NCBI GenBank assembly: GCA_964609495.1
Contig: CAZSTA010000121.1
Coordinates: 1 to 10,887 of the forward strand
Direction: 5' to 3'
Length of the DNA stretch: 10,887 nt
Origin: CAZSTA01 sp964609495 [NCBI: uncultured bacterium]
GTDB taxonomy: Bacteria > CAZSTA01
Shown here: in pieces, positions 6,285 to 10,887 of the stretch
Position numbering within the stretch: the stretch's first letter is position 1
Layout: each line of letters opens with the position of its first letter
Program-made: the position numbers and the translations under genes
The notes under the pieces: generated by a model
What the model was told of the DNA's origin: nothing
Seen by the model: the letters and a program-made list of their open reading frames with translations, nothing else
Database searches by the model: none

Positions 6285-7172
6285 CTAAAAGCTGGTCAAA
6301 TAAATAGCCCTTTTAGCCTCATCCTTCATAACAGGAGTCTGACTTTTGATATATTCCTTTACCCTATCAGAGGCGAAGATAAAAGCTTCCTGAGCGCTTA
6401 TCATCCTATCCCTATCTTTATCCGCCTTCCCACTCAATCCCTCCAATAGGTAATAGGTAAATATCCCATGTTTAAGCTTCTTCTCCTCGGCGACCTTCTG
6501 ATTCGAATCGCCCGAGGTCATAATTATCACCGCTCTGTCGCGCTCCTTACCTCTTTTTGATACCGATAAATCATCCAAGAAGCCTTTACCTATACTCTCC
6601 CGGGGTGATTTAGCGATGCCGGAAAAAGACACCCCTCTATCAGCATCTCCACTATAACAACTATCTAAGATGACAACGGTATTATCAGCTTCCAACTGTC
6701 TAAGCCAATATCCAAATATATCATCTACGATCCCGGTCGATTCATCCCCTAGGAAGGTATCATAAGGAAGAAGATATTCATCAAGACCATCCTCCTCATC
6801 TCCATCCCAATCATTGCCATAACCTCCATGTCCAGAAAAGTAGATGATTGCCGTAGCACCTTCTCCAGCTTGCTTCCCTAACCAACGTAGGACTCCCCTT
6901 CTTATATCATCGAAAGTCGCTTCTTCATTTAGCAACAACTTTATATTTCCGGGGGGAACTCCTCCCTTCTCGATCAACACTTTCTTGAAGGCTAAGGCGT
7001 CATTATCGCTGAAACTTAGATTCCTTATAGCTGGATCCTGATAGATGGATATCCCGATTATTAGAGCCAATTTCTCCCCTTCGGGGGTGATAAATCCTCC
7101 CTTTGCGGAAGCCTGAGAGAAGATAAGACCAAATGCTAGGAGGAAAACTACAAGATAATATATCTTAGCCAT
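6285..7172 (-). CDS. Secreted metacaspase-like protease
   Basis: A 295-aa peptidase C14 protein, first gene of the operon. The signal peptide has hydrophobic LVVFLLAFGLIF and probable cleavage after SQASA (residue 23). The rest is a single caspase domain with His115 in YFSGHG and Cys172 in DSCYSG, the metacaspase loop DGDEEDGLDEYLLP (123-136), and an EF-hand-type loop DKDRDRMISAQE (251-262) that fits Ca2+ binding except for Arg at the usual Gly. The segment after the active-site Cys (173-215) is longer and rich in Lys/Arg, as expected of a linker that is cut during activation of basic-specific metacaspases. It is clearly paralogous to the caspase domain of the next gene, 18 bases downstream, sharing for example GIVDDIFGYW. 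GGAGGGAG lies 10 bases before the ATG. With no C-terminal anchor it should be soluble outside the cytoplasmic membrane. Confidence 0.9.
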   Translation of the reverse strand: MAKIYYLVVFLLAFGLIFSQASAKGGFITPEGEKLALIIGISIYQDPAIRNLSFSDNDALAFKKVLIEKGGVPPGNIKLLLNEEATFDDIRRGVLRWLGKQAGEGATAIIYFSGHGGYGNDWDGDEEDGLDEYLLPYDTFLGDESTGIVDDIFGYWLRQLEADNTVVILDSCYSGDADRGVSFSGIAKSPRESIGKGFLDDLSVSKRGKERDRAVIIMTSGDSNQKVAEEKKLKHGIFTYYLLEGLSGKADKDRDRMISAQEAFIFASDRVKEYIKSQTPVMKDEAKRAIYLTSF

Positions 7173-7240
7173 TTTAAAGCCACTCCCTCCTCGTATCAGA
7201 CTTTAACTAATTTGTCGGATTTACAAGCAGAAACTTCAAA

Positions 7241-7260
7241 AAATAAATTATATTTTATTT
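7241..7260 (-). other. AT-only hairpin in the operon leader
   Basis: AAATAAA, ATATAA, TTTATTT on the minus strand, followed by TTT: a 7-bp stem made only of A-T pairs within the predicted leader of the caspase operon. It has terminator-like form but is thermodynamically weak; I attach no function. Confidence 0.25.
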
Positions 7261-7354
7261 GTTGTAGGGATAGCCCGAGGAAACTAGATAAATTGGATGC
7301 CAAGTTACTCGCCTAATTCCTTAAACTTCGGAATAAAGGTTTTACTATATCTAA

Positions 7355-7382
7355 ATTATACCATATTATAACGAAAAATCAA
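7355..7382 (-). promoter_or_regulatory. Sigma-70 promoter of the caspase/sigma operon
   Basis: On the minus strand TTGATT (7382-7377), 16 bases, TATAAT (7360-7355), with an extended -10 TGG directly before the -10 box. Transcription would start near 7348 and leave a leader of about 175 bases before the first caspase gene. It lies between the URO-D gene and the operon, and no other gene in that direction needs it. It looks like a housekeeping promoter, so basal expression need not depend on the operon's own sigma factor. Confidence 0.65.
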
Positions 7383-7553
7383 AATATAATTTCCCATATA
7401 ATTTCCTCCAATTTTAGAGGGTTTTAATGTCGGAAAGAAATAGTAATTAAGCGAGAGCCAAGATCTTTGCATAATTCTCAGGACTAAGAGGAATGCCCAC
7501 CCTCGGTAAGAGATGACGAAAATAAGGAAAGTTCAAATTCATCGAAAGCCGCT
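7383..7553. other. Intergenic stretch without a gene
   Basis: Together with the promoter and leader this makes a 381-base gap between the URO-D gene and the first caspase. I find no open frame of note, no RNA gene and no convincing terminator for the URO-D gene. It is A+T rich near 7383-7425. Confidence 0.5.
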
Positions 7554-8594
7554 TTAGAATAAGGGATACTTACCATATTCGATAAATGCCTCGAACATTG
7601 CCCTAGCATTTTCCAGAGGCACATCGGGTAAGATCCACCCCTGTCCTCTAAGTCCACCTTGATTATCCCCCAATATATTGATTATATCCTTGACATGTTC
7701 CTTAACCTGCTCAGGGATTCCATAGGGCATTATATATTGGCGATCGAGATCTGTATGAATACAGAGCTTTCCCGAGGTCAATTTTGCAACCTCTCTGAGA
7801 TCCATACAGGAGAATTGGGGATTAAGGGTATCAACTCCGATCTCCATTAAATCAGGGATGTAGTCGATTATATAGCCATCGCTGTGAAAGAATACGTAAG
7901 CCCCTCCCTGGTGGACTGCCTCGAACATCTTCTTATAGTAAGGTTTAAAGAACTTCCGCCATAGTTCAGGGTTGATCATTACCTGCCTCTGTGTTCCCCA
8001 ATCATCGGCGAAGACGACCTCATCAACTCCCAGAGCCAGAGCTCTTTCGATCAATTTCATATTATAATCTAATACCATATCAGCGAGGATATTTAATTCC
8101 CTCCTCTCATCAACGAGATCGATGAGGAGATCGGCATATCCCCTGAGCCATTGGAGTCGCTCGAAGAAGTTCCCTCCAGTTGCTTGAGTGAGCCATTGTT
8201 TCTTATACTCCGCGACCTTTTTCCTCTCCTCCCCGAATTCCCTATCCCCAATAGCTGGAGCTTCAGGAGGAACATAATCCTTTAAGTTATTCCAGTCCTC
8301 TAAAGGATGTCTCAAGATCTGCCCTAATATGCCATCATAACGATCTAACCACACCGTTCCCCACTCATCGGTATACTCGCGACGATAATCCTCCCCCTTG
8401 AACTCCTCTCCCTCGAACTTCTTAAGCTCTTCGCTGTGATCGGAGGGGCCGAAGTCCTGAGGGAATTCCTTTAGAAGTTCAACTAAATCCTTCTTATATC
8501 TCTTCATCGTGCCGTCGAGATAAGCATGGGTGAAGGGGATTCTATCAGGTCCCGTAAATTCGATACTTCTTATAACTCGCTCCCGACTATTCAT
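7554..8594 (-). CDS. URO-D superfamily protein, methyltransferase-like
   Basis: A 346-aa protein of the uroporphyrinogen decarboxylase / corrinoid methyltransferase superfamily. The N-terminus MNSRERVIRSIEFTGPDRIP is typical of the many non-HemE paralogues; HemE would show an R-P-x-W-x-M-R-Q-A-G-R motif, which is absent. Also seen are VVFADDWGTQ (193-202), FFHSDGYIIDYIPDLMEIGVD (236-256) and HTDLD (280-284). Where MtaA/CmuA-type methyltransferases carry a zinc-binding His-x-Cys, this protein reads His-Ser-Asp (237-239), so zinc-dependent methyl transfer may not apply. Reaction and substrate are unknown. I chose ATG 8594 because GAGAGGAG lies five bases upstream; an in-frame GTG at 8627 would begin inside the tRNA terminator. 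It directly follows the tRNA operon, separated by that terminator. Confidence 0.8.
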   Translation of the reverse strand: MNSRERVIRSIEFTGPDRIPFTHAYLDGTMKRYKKDLVELLKEFPQDFGPSDHSEELKKFEGEEFKGEDYRREYTDEWGTVWLDRYDGILGQILRHPLEDWNNLKDYVPPEAPAIGDREFGEERKKVAEYKKQWLTQATGGNFFERLQWLRGYADLLIDLVDERRELNILADMVLDYNMKLIERALALGVDEVVFADDWGTQRQVMINPELWRKFFKPYYKKMFEAVHQGGAYVFFHSDGYIIDYIPDLMEIGVDTLNPQFSCMDLREVAKLTSGKLCIHTDLDRQYIMPYGIPEQVKEHVKDIINILGDNQGGLRGQGWILPDVPLENARAMFEAFIEYGKYPLF

Positions 8595-8611
8595 AATCGC
8601 TCCTCTCTTAT

Positions 8612-8649
8612 AAAAAAACTTCTTCACCTAACTATAGAATGAAGAAGTT
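8612..8649 (-). terminator. Intrinsic terminator of the tRNA operon
   Basis: On the minus strand AACTTCTTCA (8649-8640), a 13-base loop, TGAAGAAGTT (8626-8617), then TTTTT: a perfect 10-bp stem with a T tract, about 18 bases after the CCA end of tRNA-Asp. It ends only six bases before the Shine-Dalgarno site of the URO-D gene. Confidence 0.85.
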
Positions 8650-8667
8650 CTACTTGCCACTATATTA

Positions 8668-8744
8668 TGGCGGGGTCGACGGGATTCGAACCCGCGATCT
8701 CTGGCTTGACAGGCCAGTGTCCTAAACCGCTGAACGACGACCCC
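8668..8744 (-). tRNA. tRNA-Asp (GTC)
   Basis: Acceptor stem GGGGTCG pairs with CGACCCC, discriminator G, and CCA is encoded (8670-8668). The anticodon arm CTGGC-CTGTCAA-GCCAG gives anticodon GTC. The T arm GCGGGTTCGAATCCCGT is canonical. Last tRNA of the four-gene operon. Confidence 0.97.
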
Positions 8745-8761
8745 ACCTTCAAATTCCTCTC

Positions 8762-8836
8762 TGGTGGGCGAAACAGGATTTGAACCTGTGACCCCTTGCG
8801 TGTGAAGCAAGTGCTCTCCCGCTGAGCTATTCGCCC
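8762..8836 (-). tRNA. tRNA-Val (CAC)
   Basis: Acceptor stem GGGCGAA pairs with TTCGCCC, discriminator A, encoded CCA (8764-8762). The anticodon arm CTTGC-TTCACAC-GCAAG gives anticodon CAC, reading GTG. The D arm contains AGCTCAGCGGGAGAGC and the T arm CAGGTTCAAATCCTG. CAC is a less common Val isoacceptor than TAC or GAC, so other Val tRNAs are expected elsewhere. Confidence 0.96.
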
Positions 8837-8865
8837 TTGTCCATCAAAGTAGCTGAGTTCGATTT

Positions 8866-8941
8866 TGGCGCCCCCAGGGGAATTCGAATCCCCGTTGCCG
8901 CCTTGAAAGGGCGATGTCCTAGGCCTCTAGACGATGGGGGC
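8866..8941 (-). tRNA. tRNA-Glu (TTC)
   Basis: Acceptor stem GCCCCCA pairs with TGGGGGC, discriminator G, encoded CCA (8868-8866). The anticodon loop CTTTCAA gives TTC. The D arm begins TCGTCTAGAGGCCTAGGAC, typical of tRNA-Glu, and the T arm is GGGGATTCGAATTCCCC. Confidence 0.97.
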
Positions 8942-9005
8942 CTATATCAAATATCAGTAAGCGGGCCACGGGCATCAACCGACAAATCGCTCAGCTAAAT
9001 AAAGT

Positions 9006-9081
9006 TGGTGAGCCGTGCAGGAATCGAACCTGCGACCCTCTGCTTAAAAGGCAGATGCTCTACCAGCTGAGCTAACGGCCC
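9006..9081 (-). tRNA. tRNA-Lys (TTT)
   Basis: Acceptor stem GGGCCGT pairs with ACGGCTC (one G-T pair), discriminator A, encoded CCA (9008-9006). The anticodon loop CTTTTAA gives TTT. The D arm AGCTCAGCTGGTAGAGC and T arm CAGGTTCGATTCCTG are canonical. First gene of the tRNA operon; the spacer to tRNA-Glu is 64 bases. Confidence 0.97.
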
Positions 9082-9134
9082 AATATACCCAACTCCTTAA
9101 GAGCCCAGCCGATTACTTGGCGACTCCTCTAGCT

Positions 9135-9163
9135 ATTATACTAAATTTTTGAGTTATTGTCAA
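9135..9163 (-). promoter_or_regulatory. Consensus sigma-70 promoter of the tRNA operon
   Basis: On the minus strand TTGACA (9163-9158), 17 bases, TATAAT (9140-9135): a perfect match to both boxes with optimal spacing. Transcription should start near 9128, about 47 bases before tRNA-Lys. It shows that the host uses an ordinary housekeeping sigma factor. Confidence 0.93.
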
Positions 9164-9223
9164 TACCTTTCCTAAAAATTTCAAGGAATTTCCTGCTTTA
9201 AAGGGAACTTTTGCCGGCAATTT

Positions 9224-10792
9224 TTAATGTTTGAAATGTCTTATCCCAGTGAATACCATTGCTATCTTATGTTCATTAGCAGCCGCGATCACCTCTTCAT
9301 CTTTTACCGAGCCACCCGGCTCTATCATCACTTTTACTCCCGCCTTGGCGGCTTCATCAACTGTGTCCCGGAAAGGGATGAGCGCATCAGAAGCCAGAAC
9401 CGATCCTTTGGCTCTGTCTCCTGCCTTGGATACCGCGATCTTGACCGCGTCAACTCTGCTCATCTGTCCTGCGCCGATTCCTATCGTCTGTCTATCTTTT
9501 ACTAAGACAATAGCATTGGACTTTATATGCTTCACTGCCTTCCAAGCGAAGAATAAATCCGCTAGTTCCTTCTCAGTCGGCTCTATGGAGGTTACAACCT
9601 TGATATCCTCCCTCGTAAGCTCCTTAGTATCTCTCTCCTGGACTAACAAGCCCCCTACAACTTTCTTCATATCATAAGATGTTATCCCAGGAATTCCTAC
9701 CTTTTTCACCTCTTCCAGATTCCCGACCTCCAGAACCCTTAGATTCTTCTTAGAGGTTAATATATCGAGCGCTTCTTCTTCATACTCAGGAGCGATCACA
9801 GCTTCGATGAAGGTACTTGTGATCTGTTCAGCAGTTTTAGGGTCCACCTTTCTGTTTAGGGCAACTATCCCTCCAAAGGCGGATAGAGGATCGCAAGCGT
9901 GGGCTTTAGAATAGGCTTCACTTATAGTATCCGCTTCCGCTAGACCACAAGGATTGGTATGCTTTATAACCGCCGCGGTTGGCTCGGAAAAATCCCTCAC
10001 CATAGCTAAAGCAGAATCCAAATCATATATATTATTAAAGGATAATTTCCTACCTTGTAATTGTTTAGCTCTAGCAACATTAGGTTCGATGAGTTCAAGC
10101 TCCTTATAAAAGACCCCCTCCTGATGAGGATTCTCCCCATATCTTAGAGACTGAGCTTTCTCGAATCTCAGCACTATATCTTGAGGAAATTGCTCCCCTC
10201 CCGCGAGTCCGCTCTGCAAGAAGGGATAGATATAGGAATCATAATCCGCGGTATGTTTGAAGGCGGCGATCGCTAACTCGAAGCTGGTCTCCCGACTTAT
10301 CCCTCCGTCGTTCTCCCCCATCTCCCTTAGGAGAGCTTCATAATAACGAGGATCGACCACTACTACCACATTCTCGAAATTCTTTGCGGCGGAGCGAATC
10401 ATCGTTGGCCCACCGATATCTATATTCTCGATCGCCTCCTCTAGAGAGACATCTCCCTTAGCTATGGTCTCTCGGAAAGGATATAGGTTCACCACTACTA
10501 AATCTAGGGGAGCTATATTATGCTCTTTTAGCTGGGAGAGATGTTCTCCAGTTCTCTTAGCAAGAATCCCAGCGTGGACCGCTGGATGCAGGGTTCTGAC
10601 CCTTCCATCCAACATCTCAGGATATCCGGTAACTTCACTTATGTTAATTACCGGAAGTCCTGCTGAGGCTATCGCCTTAGCTGTTCCTCCCGTCGATATT
10701 ATCTCCACCCCGAAACTATGGAGTCCTCTCGCTAATTCGGTCAATCCATCCTTGTTCGACACACTGATAATAGCTCTTTTGATTTTTATCAT
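9224..10792 (-). CDS. purH: Bifunctional AICAR transformylase / IMP cyclohydrolase
   Basis: Carries out the last two steps of purine synthesis in the cytoplasm: formylation of AICAR with 10-formyl-THF, then cyclisation of FAICAR to IMP. At 522 aa it is full length. The N-terminal MGS-like cyclohydrolase domain (about 1-195) shows ISVSNKDGL, STGGTAKAI, DGRVRTLHP (62-70) and VVNLYPF. The C-terminal transformylase has the catalytic Lys277-His278 pair in IKHTNPCG, SAFGGIVALNR, IKSNAIVLV and GIGAGQMSRVDA, and ends FTGIRHFKH as in the family. GGGAGG lies 13 bases and AAGG 9 bases before the ATG. No other pur gene is in the window. A small palindrome TTGCCGGCAA lies three bases past the stop but lacks a T tract, so I see no clear terminator. 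Confidence 0.97.
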   Translation of the reverse strand: MIKIKRAIISVSNKDGLTELARGLHSFGVEIISTGGTAKAIASAGLPVINISEVTGYPEMLDGRVRTLHPAVHAGILAKRTGEHLSQLKEHNIAPLDLVVVNLYPFRETIAKGDVSLEEAIENIDIGGPTMIRSAAKNFENVVVVVDPRYYEALLREMGENDGGISRETSFELAIAAFKHTADYDSYIYPFLQSGLAGGEQFPQDIVLRFEKAQSLRYGENPHQEGVFYKELELIEPNVARAKQLQGRKLSFNNIYDLDSALAMVRDFSEPTAAVIKHTNPCGLAEADTISEAYSKAHACDPLSAFGGIVALNRKVDPKTAEQITSTFIEAVIAPEYEEEALDILTSKKNLRVLEVGNLEEVKKVGIPGITSYDMKKVVGGLLVQERDTKELTREDIKVVTSIEPTEKELADLFFAWKAVKHIKSNAIVLVKDRQTIGIGAGQMSRVDAVKIAVSKAGDRAKGSVLASDALIPFRDTVDEAAKAGVKVMIEPGGSVKDEEVIAAANEHKIAMVFTGIRHFKH

Positions 10793-10870
10793 ATTTATGC
10801 GCCTTCCTCCCTAAAAATATTCGCTCATATTGGATTCTGCGTGCTTAGCCAAGGTTTCAAATTTAAATCA

Positions 10871-10887
10871 CCCTCCCATCGAGGGAG
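10871..10887. repeat. Palindrome cut by the window edge
   Basis: CTCCC, loop ATCGA, GGGAG at 10873-10887, preceded by TCACC. Stem composition and five-base loop resemble the palindromes at 79-101 and 226-248, and the stem may continue beyond the window. It lies upstream of purH. Confidence 0.45.

Noticed and set aside
2225-7172. Type III-E CRISPR craspase module
   Set aside because: No Cas protein, TPR-CHAT or Csx30 homologue is visible; the caspases carry export signals and metacaspase, not CHAT, features. The parallel is only one of logic.
8628-8810. 60-aa minus-strand reading frame over tRNA-Asp and tRNA-Val
   Set aside because: It is the translation of two tRNA genes; GSNPVSPT and FESRRPRH are typical of spurious frames across tRNA T arms.
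9211-9220. Palindrome TTGCCGGCAA after purH as terminator
   Set aside because: No loop, and no T tract on the purH side.
9231-9677. 148-aa plus-strand reading frame opposite purH
   Set aside because: Low-complexity Ser/Ala/Thr shadow of a well-conserved purH.
10826-10860. Possible purH promoter (TTGGCT, 17 bases, TATGAG on the minus strand)
   Set aside because: Only four of six matches in each box; the purH promoter may lie outside the window.

Overview
The window looks like bacterial chromosome from an uncultured or poorly characterised lineage. Bacterial signs are a sigma-70 promoter that matches consensus exactly (TTGACA, 17 bases, TATAAT) in front of a tRNA cluster, clear Shine-Dalgarno sites, an ECF sigma/anti-sigma pair, bifunctional PurH, and CCA ends encoded in all four tRNA genes. 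I cannot place the phylum. The mix of secreted caspases, PKD and PEGA domains and a URO-D-like methyltransferase homologue is common in environmental candidate-phylum bacteria, but that is only an impression.

Layout. Positions 1-258 hold two copies of a 147-base-period repeat with a strong palindrome. On the plus strand follow galactokinase (galK, 312-1481) and a UPF0280/ApbE-like protein (1513-2235). The plus-strand pair meets a minus-strand operon head to head at its 3' end, with an 11-base overlap of the coding regions. Each transcription unit seems to have its terminator inside the other's last gene.

The minus-strand operon (7172 down to 2225) is the centre of interest. In transcription order it encodes: a secreted metacaspase-like protease of 295 aa; a second, larger metacaspase-like protein of 814 aa with a FlgT-C-like beta domain, PEGA, a hydrophobic segment, two PKD domains and a C-terminal Ig-like domain; an ECF-type sigma factor; and a membrane-spanning anti-sigma factor with two zinc (ZAS-type) modules and an extracytoplasmic beta domain that resembles the central domain of the large caspase. 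Upstream lies a good extended -10 promoter. A second promoter-like site with a palindrome sits between sigma and anti-sigma. My reading, which is inference, is an envelope signalling system in which exported caspases control release of a dedicated sigma factor by acting on the anti-sigma.

The rest of the minus strand is housekeeping: a URO-D superfamily protein (7554-8594), a tRNA operon Lys-Glu-Val-Asp (9081 down to 8668) ending in a clear intrinsic terminator just ahead of the URO-D gene, and purH (9224-10792). The window ends in another short palindrome.
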